From the NCBI RefSeq assembly GCF_002913715.1, contig NZ_PPCE01000009.1, positions 186,001 through 250,000 of the forward strand: DNA of 64,000 nt, in the 5' to 3' direction. The translations under genes and the position numbers were made by a program. Numbering within the stretch: position 1 is the stretch's first letter; the number at the start of each line of letters is the position of its first letter. This DNA is from Campylobacter concisus (GTDB lineage: Bacteria; Campylobacterota; Campylobacteria; Campylobacterales; Campylobacteraceae). Shown here piece by piece: positions 1-8,469 of this stretch. Under the pieces are notes generated by a model. It was given only the letters and a program-made list of their open reading frames with translations. It did not search any database and was not told the DNA's origin.

Positions 1-2966
1 AATATAAACACTATACTGTTGAAAAAGATGCTACTGGCAAGCTAACTGGTATAACAAATGATGATAACGCTAGTGATCATGCAACTATAAGTGGTAATAG
101 CTTTAAAATTCCTGGTATCAAAACAGCAACTGGTGAAGAAACTAAAGTAACAGCTGAAATAGTAGATAGTGATGGTAGTATCCAACATGCTGAAAGTTCA
201 AATAGCGTTACGATAGCTGGTTTAAATGATATGGCTGTAAGATTTGTAGAAGATGGTGATGGCAATGTATCTCTAACAAGAGCTGAGAGCATGAAAGATG
301 GCAACCTAAAAGAAACTACAATCGCAGTAAAAGTGCCAAATAATGTTATAGCTAATGATATAGTAACTGTAACAATAAATGGCGCTTCGCCTAAAATTTA
401 TAAGGTTACAGGTAAAGATAATCAAGGTAAGATCACACTAGAAGATACTTCTGATGGTACTCTTAAAACCGTAAATGATAAAAATGAGTTTGAGATTAAA
501 GGCGTTCATATAGAAGCTGGTAAGCCTATCAAAGTAACTGCAGAGACTACTGATGCAAGTGGTGGTAAAAAAGCTGAAGCACAAAATCACAATACTCTCG
601 AAAAGCTTCACGACGATATGAAAATCACTTTTGATGCAGATGATGGTGATGGTATCCTAGGTAATGCGGAAGCAACTGGAACCAAAACTATGACAACCAT
701 TAAACTACCTTCAAATTTTGTTGATGGTGATAAGCTTAAAATAATAAACAGCACAGGCAATACTAGTTTCCCTGAGGAAAGTTATACGATACACAAAGAT
801 AGTAATGGCGTTGTTACTGTTACAAATGATAATGGAGGCACCCCTTTAACAGTAAATGGCAATGCAGTTAAATATCCTCTAACAAATTTACAAAATGGTG
901 AAAAGACTATCATCACTGCTAAAGTAACTGGTGCTGCTGGCGATGTATCAGAGACAAAGAGTGACATCATCCTTGATACAGGAAACGGCTCTGGAACAAG
1001 ATTTAGACTACTTATCGATGAAGATAAAGATAGAAATGGCGTACTTGATAGAGAAGAAGCTATGAAAGATGGAAAACTAAATACAACTTCTGCTACACTT
1101 GAGATCCCAAATACTGTAAATAATGGAGATATCATAACGGTCAAAGCAACTGGGAAAAATCCTGAAACTTATACAGTTGTCAAAGATGGTAGCGGAAACA
1201 TATCTCTAAAAGATGCGGCTAACAATACTGTCGCTCTGCCAGGTAATAAGCTAAAAATTGACGGCGTTAGTATAAAAGAAAATAGCCCAGCTAAAGTAGA
1301 TGTTACTATTAGGGATCATGCAACAGGTAAAGAAAAAGAAGCAACTGCTGAAGCTAAACTAGAAACATTTGACGCTGCAAATTTAAAGGTTGAATTTAAA
1401 GAAGATAATGCAAGCAGAGATGGCAAGATAGATAGAGATGAAGCTGTGTCAGTTGATGGCGTAAAAGTAACAACTATAAGCGTTCAAGTGCCATATAATG
1501 TTATAAGTGGAGATAAAGTATCTGTAGTTATAAATGAGCCACAAGCTGATGGCACTACATCAACTAGACCTCCTATAAACTATACTGTTTCAAAAGCTCC
1601 TAATGGCGACATATCACTAGTAGATGCGAATAATGTTTCCCATCCTTTACGCAATAATACTATTGAGATTAGTGATGTCAAAATGCTGCCAGGCAAAGAA
1701 ACCACTGCAACTGCAACAATAACAAACGCTGCTGGCGGTATGTCTGCTAGTCGTGAAGCAAGCGCTAAACTTGCACCTTTAAGTGAAGCGGGATTAAGTG
1801 TAAGCATAGTTGCTGATAAAAATGATAATGGCATTATCTCAAGAGATGAGTCAGGTAGTAATACTTCAAAGGTTTATGTTTCTATTCCGGGAAGTGTTAT
1901 AGCTGGTGATAAGATACATGTTACAGTAACAAAACCTGGTGAAACAACCAATGCAGTAGACAAAAAATATGAAGTCGAGAGCAAAGATGTCAATGGCAAT
2001 ATAACATTAAAAGACGTGACAGATCCTAATCATTCTTTTACTATTGTTGATGAGAATAACAATCCAAAGAAATTTAATGCAAGCAATCCTCTCGAGCTTG
2101 ATGCAGCTATCGCAGTTGGCAAAGATAAAGATACAGTAGCAAAAGTAACTCTAACTGATACATTTGGTGAGTCAGTGAGCACGACAAAAATAGATCAGGA
2201 TGGTAATGAGATTAATGTTAAAGCACATGCTGAAATCGATGCTATTAGAGGTATCATGTTTAATAAAGATATAAAAACCTCAGAAAGTGGCGAAAAATCT
2301 ACTACGGTCAAAGTTTATCTTAATGAAGATGCTAGAGAAGGGGATACGGTAGAGTTTAAATACACTAATCCAGACAATCATACACCAACCAAGACTGCAA
2401 CACATACTCTATCAGCTGCAGATATAGCAAAAGGCACATTTGATCAAGAGCTTGATATCAATGCAAGATCAGCCTATGATCTAAATGTTAAAGCCTCACT
2501 TAAGACTTCTGGTGGTTTAGAGTCTAAGTCTTATGAACCTCATGAACCATTTCATATAGATGTTAAAGACTATACAGTTAAATTTGACGCAAGTAAAGAT
2601 ATGAAAGGTGGCAAAGGCAACGATACTTTGGTTTTTGATGGCGACAAAGTTGACTTTAACAACATTTCTAATCTTGATTCAAAAGTAGAAAGCTTTGAAA
2701 ATATTGAGCTTAAAGGAAAGACAGAGATCAAATTTAATGTACAAAATATCCTTGATATCACTGATAACCATGATACGGTGCTTAAGATAAAAGGTGGTGA
2801 TGTTGATGCTAATGGCAATAAAATCACAAAAGTTGATCTAGATCACAAATGGGATCGTGACTCTAACTACGACGCTAGTGGCTTTAAAGGCTACTCAAGC
2901 ATAGATCAAATAAATGGAAAAACTATCCATATCCAAATAGACGACAAAATCCACACCGATCTTTAA
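1..2966 (+). CDS. Giant calcium-binding repeat adhesin, type I-secreted (5' end missing)
   Basis: The frame is open from base 3, so this is the C-terminal part (about 987 residues) of a longer protein. Five tandem units of about 128 residues each start with an EF-hand/dockerin-like loop (for example DGDGNVSLTRAE at nt 252, DKDRNGVLDREEA at 1026, DKNDNGIISRDE at 1815), followed by beta-rich Thr/Val/Lys sequence. A different domain follows at about nt 2230-2570. Then comes one RTX-like Gly/Asp nonapeptide (GGKGNDTLVF, nt about 2608) and a C-terminal stretch of the kind that carries an uncleaved type I secretion signal. Cysteine appears absent. The architecture is that of a secreted or surface-held BapA/RTX adhesin, inferred to bind calcium. 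No secretion ABC genes are visible in the window. A hairpin terminator follows directly. Confidence 0.75.
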   Translation, partial: YKHYTVEKDATGKLTGITNDDNASDHATISGNSFKIPGIKTATGEETKVTAEIVDSDGSIQHAESSNSVTIAGLNDMAVRFVEDGDGNVSLTRAESMKDGNLKETTIAVKVPNNVIANDIVTVTINGASPKIYKVTGKDNQGKITLEDTSDGTLKTVNDKNEFEIKGVHIEAGKPIKVTAETTDASGGKKAEAQNHNTLEKLHDDMKITFDADDGDGILGNAEATGTKTMTTIKLPSNFVDGDKLKIINSTGNTSFPEESYTIHKDSNGVVTVTNDNGGTPLTVNGNAVKYPLTNLQNGEKTIITAKVTGAAGDVSETKSDIILDTGNGSGTRFRLLIDEDKDRNGVLDREEAMKDGKLNTTSATLEIPNTVNNGDIITVKATGKNPETYTVVKDGSGNISLKDAANNTVALPGNKLKIDGVSIKENSPAKVDVTIRDHATGKEKEATAEAKLETFDAANLKVEFKEDNASRDGKIDRDEAVSVDGVKVTTISVQVPYNVISGDKVSVVINEPQADGTTSTRPPINYTVSKAPNGDISLVDANNVSHPLRNNTIEISDVKMLPGKETTATATITNAAGGMSASREASAKLAPLSEAGLSVSIVADKNDNGIISRDESGSNTSKVYVSIPGSVIAGDKIHVTVTKPGETTNAVDKKYEVESKDVNGNITLKDVTDPNHSFTIVDENNNPKKFNASNPLELDAAIAVGKDKDTVAKVTLTDTFGESVSTTKIDQDGNEINVKAHAEIDAIRGIMFNKDIKTSESGEKSTTVKVYLNEDAREGDTVEFKYTNPDNHTPTKTATHTLSAADIAKGTFDQELDINARSAYDLNVKASLKTSGGLESKSYEPHEPFHIDVKDYTVKFDASKDMKGGKGNDTLVFDGDKVDFNNISNLDSKVESFENIELKGKTEIKFNVQNILDITDNHDTVLKIKGGDVDANGNKITKVDLDHKWDRDSNYDASGFKGYSSIDQINGKTIHIQIDDKIHTDL

Positions 2967-2972
2967 TCCCAA

Positions 2973-3000
2973 AAATGAGTGCGTAAATTCGCACTCATTT
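2973..3000 (+). terminator. Hairpin terminator behind the adhesin
   Basis: An 11-bp perfect stem (AAATGAGTGCG at 2973-2983 with CGCACTCATTT at 2990-3000) closes a 6-nt loop seven bases after the adhesin stop codon. No long T-run follows on the plus strand, so termination may rely on stem stability. Confidence 0.7.
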
Positions 3001-3066
3001 CAAACTCAAACTCACATTATTTTTTAAGTCTTGTTTTACTAATATTTGCTCCTTAAAGGAGAAAAT

Positions 3067-3660
3067 ATGAAAAATTTAATAGCCGTTATTATAGTTATTG
3101 CTGCACTTGCTTTTGGCGCTTTTAAGTATATAAATTCATTTGTTGCACTTGATGAAAATGTAAATGCAAAGTGGTCGCAGGTGTTAAATCAATATAAAAG
3201 AAGAGCCGAGCTTGTGCCAAATTTAGTTGAGACTGTAAAAGGCTACGCAGCTCATGAGCAAAAAATTTTTGAAGATGTGGCAAATGCTAGAAGTAAGAGC
3301 ATGCAAGTAAGCGTTGATGCAAGTGGTCTTAGTGATGAAGCTAAGATGAAAGAATTTATGACAGCACAAAGCTCATTTGGCTTGGCTCTTGGCAGGCTTA
3401 TGGCAGTTAGCGAGAACTATCCAGAGCTAAAAGCAAATCAAAATTTCTTATCTCTTCAGAGTCAGCTTGAAGGTACGCAAAACCGCATAAGCGTAGCAAT
3501 GCATGATTATATCGAAGCTGTAAAAGAGTATAACGTAGCCCTTAGAAGCTTTCCAAATAAATTTATAGCAAGTGCTTTTTATCCTGAGCTAAAGCCAAAA
3601 CAAAATCTTGAAATAAGCAACGATGAGAAGATAAATCCAAAAGTTTCATTTGAGAAATAA
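3067..3660 (+). CDS. lemA: LemA family protein
   Basis: 197 residues. An N-terminal membrane anchor (residues 4-24, LIAVIIVIAALAFGAF) is followed by the all-helical LemA domain with the typical VDENVNAKWSQV-like opening and the later helix NRISVAMHDYIEAVKEYN. I chose the ATG at 3067 because AAAGGA lies 6 nt upstream. The in-frame TTG at 3046 lies before that ribosome site. LemA proteins are inner-membrane proteins of unclear function that are usually encoded beside a TPM-domain protein. That is so here: the stop codon overlaps the next start as TAATG, implying translational coupling. Family assignment is secure; function is not known. Confidence 0.92.
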   Translation: MKNLIAVIIVIAALAFGAFKYINSFVALDENVNAKWSQVLNQYKRRAELVPNLVETVKGYAAHEQKIFEDVANARSKSMQVSVDASGLSDEAKMKEFMTAQSSFGLALGRLMAVSENYPELKANQNFLSLQSQLEGTQNRISVAMHDYIEAVKEYNVALRSFPNKFIASAFYPELKPKQNLEISNDEKINPKVSFEK

Positions 3661-4514
3661 TGAAGAAAATTTTTGCTCTTTTATTTTTTGCATTTTGCTT
3701 TTGTTTTGCCATAAATTTTAACGAGCAGATAAATGATGAGGCTCAAATTTTCTCTAAAAATGAGAAAGCTGAGCTTTTAACCTTAGTGCAAAATTACGAG
3801 CAAAATAGTACGACGCAAATTGCTATCGTGACACTTAAATCACTAGAAAATAAAAGCATAGAAGAGATCTCTCTTGAGGTGGCTAGAGGCTACAAGCTGG
3901 GACAAAAACAAAGCAGTAATGGAGTGCTTTTAATAATCGCTCCAAACGAGAGAAAAGTACGCATAGAAGTTGGTTATGGGCTTGAAGGCGTACTAACTGA
4001 CGCTATATCAAGCCAGATCATAAATGATGTGATAGTGCCTAAATTTAAGCAAGGCGATATGGGCGGTGGCGTCATAGAGGGCATAAGAGCCATCATAAAG
4101 GTAGCTAGTGGCGAAGAATTTGAAAGCGTGAGTGATGATGAAGAGATACCATTTGGAATAGTTGCCTTTTTTGCTGGCATGATTTCGTGTTTTATTTCTG
4201 GCTTTTTAGGTAAATTTTTTATGCGAATTGGCTTTAGTGCGTGTTTTGCAGGACTGATATCTACGGTATTTGAGCAATTTTTTGGCGTGCAAAATTACTT
4301 CATTGTCTTTGCCATTGTGTTTGTAATATTTTTTATTATTTTAAAAAATGCCTTTAAAAAAAATACTCAAGGCAAAAATACACACAGTGACTTTAGGCGC
4401 GATAGATCAGACTCAAATAGCAGTGGTAGCGGCCATTCAAGCAGTTCAAGAGGTGGTGGCTTTAGTGGCGGCGGAGGCGGTTTTGGCGGAGGCGGAGCAA
4501 GTGGCAGCTGGTAA
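3660..4514 (+). CDS. TPM-domain (YgcG-like) membrane protein
   Basis: 284 residues. A signal peptide (MKKIFALLFFAFCFCFA) is followed by a TPM domain (about residues 18-150: FNEQINDEAQIFSKNEKAEL, IAIVTLKSLE, NGVLLIIAPNERKVRIEVGYG). Two or three membrane segments follow (about 163-225), then a Lys/Ser linker and a very Gly-rich tail ending GGGASGSW. TPM proteins (PF04536) sit in the envelope and are linked genetically to LemA and to photosystem or respiratory repair in other lineages. The overlap with lemA supports joint function. The Gly-rich end is typical of YgcG relatives. Confidence 0.9.
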   Translation: MKKIFALLFFAFCFCFAINFNEQINDEAQIFSKNEKAELLTLVQNYEQNSTTQIAIVTLKSLENKSIEEISLEVARGYKLGQKQSSNGVLLIIAPNERKVRIEVGYGLEGVLTDAISSQIINDVIVPKFKQGDMGGGVIEGIRAIIKVASGEEFESVSDDEEIPFGIVAFFAGMISCFISGFLGKFFMRIGFSACFAGLISTVFEQFFGVQNYFIVFAIVFVIFFIILKNAFKKNTQGKNTHSDFRRDRSDSNSSGSGHSSSSRGGGFSGGGGGFGGGGASGSW

Positions 4515-4580
4515 AATCACATCAAAGATTAGCTTGTAAAGCTCAAACCCTTTAAAATATATAAAAATTTAGGAGCAAAG

Positions 4581-5261
4581 ATGCTAGCTGGCGAGCTACT
4601 TAAAAGCCATTTTGCTAAATTTGATCTGGTGGCGGTGCTTAGTAAATTTTTAGAGCAAAGTCATTTTGATAAAGAAAAATTTGATCTACTTAAACAAAAT
4701 AACTTTAAAAATTTAGATAAAAATATAAAGCAAGAGATAGTTGAGGCTGCTGGTTTTAAAGAGTTTTTTGATAAGAAATTTCAGAGCTTTTTATGCGAGA
4801 TTATGCAAAGTAAAGTTTTGATTGTTTCTGGCAAAGAGTATAAATTTAGCGAGCTTGAAATTTATACTTGTTTTGACGCAAATACCTACAAAAGGCAGTG
4901 TGAGGCAGGAGAGATTTACTTTCACAACTTTGGCTTTGATATATCTTTTAAAAGCGAGCCATCGCTTTATGGTGGCATTTTAGTAAGAAGCCTAAAGCCC
5001 TTAAACGGGCAAAATTTTATCTTTGGGCCAAGAAAATGTGCCTTGCATATCTTAAATGGCAAAATAAATAATTTAAATTTTGATCTAAAAGAGGCTGATC
5101 TTAGAAAAGATAAGATTACTTTTACGCCACGTATTAGATCATTTAGTGATAAAAATCAGCAAGAAAATGATCGCCTTAGAGCATTTACTGCTGAGTTTGA
5201 AAAAGCCTTAGAATTTGATGAAAATTATAAAAAGAGATTAAATGCCTATAAAAAGGGGTGA
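4581..5261 (+). CDS. Unknown protein, possibly methylpurine-DNA glycosylase-like
   Basis: 226 residues, ATG at 4581 with AGGAG at 4571-4575. I do not recognise it with certainty. The middle (about residues 90-165) carries a pattern that recalls the MPG/AAG glycosylase fold: SELEIYTCFDA, then GEIYFHNFGFDISF, then GGILVRSLKPLNGQ and FGPRKCALHIL. Compare the family's E-x-E-x-Y, G-x-YVY-x-x-YG, VLIRA-x-EP and GPG-x-L-x-x-AL order. The remainder is Lys-rich and helical. This is inference from motif order only; an uncharacterised Campylobacter family is the alternative. The end overlaps the next start by 20 bp. Confidence 0.45.
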   Translation: MLAGELLKSHFAKFDLVAVLSKFLEQSHFDKEKFDLLKQNNFKNLDKNIKQEIVEAAGFKEFFDKKFQSFLCEIMQSKVLIVSGKEYKFSELEIYTCFDANTYKRQCEAGEIYFHNFGFDISFKSEPSLYGGILVRSLKPLNGQNFIFGPRKCALHILNGKINNLNFDLKEADLRKDKITFTPRIRSFSDKNQQENDRLRAFTAEFEKALEFDENYKKRLNAYKKG

Positions 5262-5763
5262 AATTCGTCTTTTTATCAGCTTTTGCGGTGATAAATTTAG
5301 CCCAAAAATGCTAGATAAAAAAGATTGCAGAAGAGTAAAAAAATACCCAAATTTAATAAAACAAAACTCATTTAAAATATCTCGCTACTTAAAATTTAAA
5401 GCAAAGATGCGAGGCAAAATCTGTCTTTCTCATAAAGAAAATATCGCAGTTTTAGCCATTTCAAAAGAAAAGATCGGAGTCGATGTAGAAGAGCTAAAGC
5501 AGAGAAATTTTAACTCAGTAGCTAGCTTTTGCTTTACAAAAGATGAGAGTAAAAATTTGGCAAATGCAAAAGATAAAACTCAAAAATTTTATGAAATTTA
5601 TACTGCAAAAGAGGCGATTTTAAAGCTTAAAAATTTATCGTTTAGCGATCTTGGTACTACCAGCTACGATGAAATGGCAAAAAAATACTTAATTATTAAT
5701 AATTCATTTATTATTTGCCTTGCATTTAAGCAATGCAAAGATATAATTATTAAACTTTTGTAA
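5242..5763 (+). CDS. 4'-phosphopantetheinyl transferase (Sfp/AcpT type)
   Basis: 173 residues, small for the family (Sfp is about 220). The two diagnostic motifs are present: IGVDVEELKQRNF (magnesium-binding Asp and Glu, residues about 73-86) and FYEIYTAKEAILKLK (W/F-x-x-K-E-A-x-x-K, about 114-128). The enzyme transfers phosphopantetheine from CoA to the serine of carrier proteins. Its natural clients are the two ACPs encoded at 11538-12043. It is the first gene of the polyene operon, and its ATG at 5242 lies inside the preceding gene, so the two may be coupled. A short protein with a degenerate N-terminal half is usual for polyene-cluster PPTases. Confidence 0.8.
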   Translation: MPIKRGEIRLFISFCGDKFSPKMLDKKDCRRVKKYPNLIKQNSFKISRYLKFKAKMRGKICLSHKENIAVLAISKEKIGVDVEELKQRNFNSVASFCFTKDESKNLANAKDKTQKFYEIYTAKEAILKLKNLSFSDLGTTSYDEMAKKYLIINNSFIICLAFKQCKDIIIKLL

Positions 5764-5786
5764 TTTTTAACATTAAAAGGTAAAGA

Positions 5787-6164
5787 TTGCTTATAAAAAA
5801 AATGGTCATAATCATTGCTATTTCGCTTTTTGCTCTTGGATGTGCAAAGAAATTTGATACGCCACATATGGCAGATTTTGACTTGAAAACATTTAAGGTA
5901 AGCTCATCAAAAGGTCTACTTTTGCTTTATGTGCAAAATAGCGAGAAAGAGTATAAATTTAGCCTTGTAAATGCACTTGGCGCGCCAGAAGCTAGGCGAA
6001 TTTTAAAAGAAGGTAGCTTTAAAAATTTAGGTTTTTTGCCACCAAATAGTGCCTACAATGAACTTTTTATAAAAGTGCTAGAGATGATAAAAGATGAAAA
6101 AAGCGAGCAAAAATTTATGATAGATGATCAATATTATGAGGTAGAAAGTGTTGATCTACGTTAG
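5787..6164 (+). CDS. Small lipoprotein of the polyene operon
   Basis: 125 residues. TTG start with AAAAGG 6 nt upstream; the ATG at 5802 is the alternative. The N-terminus is a lipoprotein signal (KKMVIIIAISLFALGC) with lipobox LFALGC, so the mature protein begins at Cys and is lipid-anchored. APE clusters usually contain a DUF3261-type outer-membrane lipoprotein, and its size and place fit that role. The domain itself cannot be confirmed by eye. The next gene's GTG start lies inside this one. Confidence 0.7.
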   Translation: MLIKKMVIIIAISLFALGCAKKFDTPHMADFDLKTFKVSSSKGLLLLYVQNSEKEYKFSLVNALGAPEARRILKEGSFKNLGFLPPNSAYNELFIKVLEMIKDEKSEQKFMIDDQYYEVESVDLR

Positions 6165-7317
6165 CAAACCAGCCATTATTAGTGCCGCAGGGAGCAGCAG
6201 TAATGAGAATTTGAGCTCGCTTTTAAGTGGAAAAAGATTTTTGAGCTTAAGCAGTGAGTTTCATCCTGAGAATAAATTTTTAGTAGCGAAATTTGATAAG
6301 GCACTGCCAGAGTTTACCAAGAATACAAAAGAGCACTTTAAAACAAGAACCAATGCTTTGCTTCTAAACACGCTTCTTGAGCTTGACGATGAGATAAAAA
6401 AGGCTATCAAAAAATTTGGCAAAAGCCGTGTAGGTGTTATTTTAGGCACTACAACGAGTGGAATTGAAGAAAATTTTTGGACTTTTAAAGAGTATATAAA
6501 AACTGAAATTTTCGATAAAAGTAAGTTTGGTATAGACAGAAACTGTCTTGCAAATGTGACCGAATTTGTGAGCGAATTTTATGGATTAGAAGGTCCAAGT
6601 TTTTGCGTTTCAACTGCCTGTACTTCTGGTGTTAAGGCGATTATTGAGGCACAAAGACTAATAAAAAGCGATATTTGCGATGCGGTTATATGCGGCGGCG
6701 TAGATAGTTTAAACACCTTAACCATAAATGGCTTTAACTCACTTAGCATTTTAAGTCAAAAACCAAGCCAACCCTTTTCTAAAAACAGAGAGGGCATAAA
6801 CATAGGCGAGGGAGCTGGGCTGTTTTTGCTGAGCCGTGATGAAATTTCAAACGTCGTGGTCGCTGGCTCAGCTTCAAACTGCGACGCTTTTCATATGACT
6901 CAGCCTGATTTTAATGCCAAAATGGCAATTTGTTGTATAGAAGAAGCTTTAAAAAAAGCTGGCATGGACGGCGTGGATTATGTAAATTTACATGGCACCG
7001 GCACGCAAGCAAATGACAAAATGGAGGCAAAAGCTGTAAATTTAACGCTTGGCTCCGCATATGCTAGCTCGTTAAAGCCGCAGATCGGACATACACTAGG
7101 CGCTGCTGGAGCAATAGAAAGCGCCATTTGCACCATGCTTTGCATGGGGGAAAATAGCGTCTTGCCACCACACGTTTATGACGGGGCATATGACGAGAGT
7201 TTGGAAACTATAAATTTAGTAAAAAGTGGCACGAAATTTGACGTTAAGGCGGCGATGTCGCTATCTTTTGCATTTGGCGGAGATAACGCCGCTATAATTT
7301 TTAAAAGAGTGAGATGA
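6148..7317 (+). CDS. Beta-ketoacyl-ACP synthase (APE-type ketosynthase)
   Basis: 389 residues, FabB/FabF-type thiolase fold. The Cys-His-His triad is visible: STACTSGVKAI (catalytic Cys), NLHGTGTQAND and KPQIGHTLGAAGA. The GTG start at 6148 overlaps the lipoprotein gene and is preceded by ATGAGG. It would condense malonyl-ACP onto the growing polyene chain. In APE pathways (type II polyketide logic) two ketosynthases and one chain-length-factor-like ketosynthase are typical; the partner is at 8469. The stop overlaps the next ATG (ATGATGA). Confidence 0.88.
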   Translation: MLIYVSKPAIISAAGSSSNENLSSLLSGKRFLSLSSEFHPENKFLVAKFDKALPEFTKNTKEHFKTRTNALLLNTLLELDDEIKKAIKKFGKSRVGVILGTTTSGIEENFWTFKEYIKTEIFDKSKFGIDRNCLANVTEFVSEFYGLEGPSFCVSTACTSGVKAIIEAQRLIKSDICDAVICGGVDSLNTLTINGFNSLSILSQKPSQPFSKNREGINIGEGAGLFLLSRDEISNVVVAGSASNCDAFHMTQPDFNAKMAICCIEEALKKAGMDGVDYVNLHGTGTQANDKMEAKAVNLTLGSAYASSLKPQIGHTLGAAGAIESAICTMLCMGENSVLPPHVYDGAYDESLETINLVKSGTKFDVKAAMSLSFAFGGDNAAIIFKRVR

Positions 7318-7757
7318 TGATAAGTGATTATTTACCGCACAGTAGCGCCATAACCCTGATCGATGAAATTTTAGAATTTACCCCTTGTGAGAGCATAAAA
7401 GTAAGAAGCGCGATAAATGAGAAAACCCCATTTTTAAAAGATGGGAAATTTTACATGCAAAAAGCTATTGAAATGATGGCTCAAAGCCTTGGTGTTTATG
7501 ACTCAAAAATGCGCGAGTTAAGGGGCGAGAAGGCGATATTTGGCTTTTTGCTTGGTAGTAGAAAATTTGAAATTCTTAGGCCATATTTTAAAGTGGGCGA
7601 TGAGATAGTGATCGTCTCAAAGTGCTCGATCCAAGATGAGAGTGGATTTGGCGTTTATGACAGCGAGCTTTTTGTAAATGGGGAGCTTGGCGCAAGGGCG
7701 GTTTTAAACGTGATGAGCCCTGATGAAGAATTTGTAAAAAAGGCACTTAGTGAGTAA
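7314..7757 (+). CDS. Hotdog-fold 3-hydroxyacyl-ACP dehydratase (APE type)
   Basis: 147 residues. LPH (residues 6-8) supplies the probable catalytic His and IEMMAQSLGVY the Glu/Gln helix seen in the FabZ/ApeP-like hotdog family; SVSK-like strands follow. It would dehydrate the 3-hydroxy intermediate made by the neighbouring ketoreductase to give the conjugated double bond. It sits between ketosynthase and ketoreductase genes with overlaps on both sides. A second dehydratase domain is fused to the AMP-ligase at 12568-14124, consistent with the two dehydratases reported for APE clusters. Confidence 0.82.
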   Translation: MMISDYLPHSSAITLIDEILEFTPCESIKVRSAINEKTPFLKDGKFYMQKAIEMMAQSLGVYDSKMRELRGEKAIFGFLLGSRKFEILRPYFKVGDEIVIVSKCSIQDESGFGVYDSELFVNGELGARAVLNVMSPDEEFVKKALSE

Positions 7758-8469
7758 GAGAGTATTGATAACTGGATCAAGTAGAGGCATAGGAGCTAGC
7801 ATAGCTAGGCACCTTGCTAACAAGTACGAAGTGGTGCTTCACGCAAGAAGTAAGAGCGATGAGCTTTTAAAGATGGCTAGTGAACTTGGGGCTAAATTTT
7901 TGACATTTGACGTGGCTGATACTTCTGAGGCTAAGGAGATGATAGAAGCTGACATGGAGGCAAATGGCGTCTATTACGGCGTTATTTTAAACGCTGGCAT
8001 AACAAGAGATAATACCTTTGTGGGGCTGAGCGATGAAGAGTGGTTTGACGTGATAGATGTAAATTTAAATGGTTTTTACAACGTCCTAAGACCAGCGCTA
8101 ATGCCCATGATAAGGGCTAGAAAGCCAGCTAGGATAGTGACACTAAGCTCGGTTTCAGGAGTCATTGGCAACAGAGGTCAGGTTAACTACTCAGCTAGCA
8201 AGGCAGGCATCATAGGAGCTAGCAAAGCCCTTGCAGTAGAGCTTGCAAGTAGAGGCATAACAGTAAACTGCGTAGCGCCCGGGCTTATAAAGACAGATAT
8301 GAGCGAGGAAATTTTAAATAGCGACTTTTTAAACGAAGTACTAAAAGCTATACCTGCAAAAAGAGCTGGCGAGGCTAGCGAGGTGGCAGGGCTTGTTAAA
8401 TTTTTACTAAGCGATGAGGCTAGCTACATCACAAGGCAGGTGATCGGCGTAAATGGAGGACTTTGCTAA
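7750..8469 (+). CDS. 3-oxoacyl-ACP reductase, FabG-like ketoreductase
   Basis: 239 residues, classical short-chain dehydrogenase. The NADP-binding TGSSRGIGAS (residues 7-16), NAG at ILNAGITRDN, catalytic Ser in TLSSVSGV and YSASKAG (Tyr-Lys) are all present, and the C-terminus ends IGVNGGLC. GTG start at 7750 overlaps the dehydratase stop. It reduces the beta-keto group before dehydration. Placement inside the polyene operon separates it from the primary-metabolism fabG. Confidence 0.9.
   Translation: MSKRVLITGSSRGIGASIARHLANKYEVVLHARSKSDELLKMASELGAKFLTFDVADTSEAKEMIEADMEANGVYYGVILNAGITRDNTFVGLSDEEWFDVIDVNLNGFYNVLRPALMPMIRARKPARIVTLSSVSGVIGNRGQVNYSASKAGIIGASKALAVELASRGITVNCVAPGLIKTDMSEEILNSDFLNEVLKAIPAKRAGEASEVAGLVKFLLSDEASYITRQVIGVNGGLC

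Noticed and set aside
959-2827. Minus-strand open frames opposite the adhesin
   Set aside because: They are shadows of a strongly biased coding strand (Ser/Leu-rich translations), without ribosome sites.
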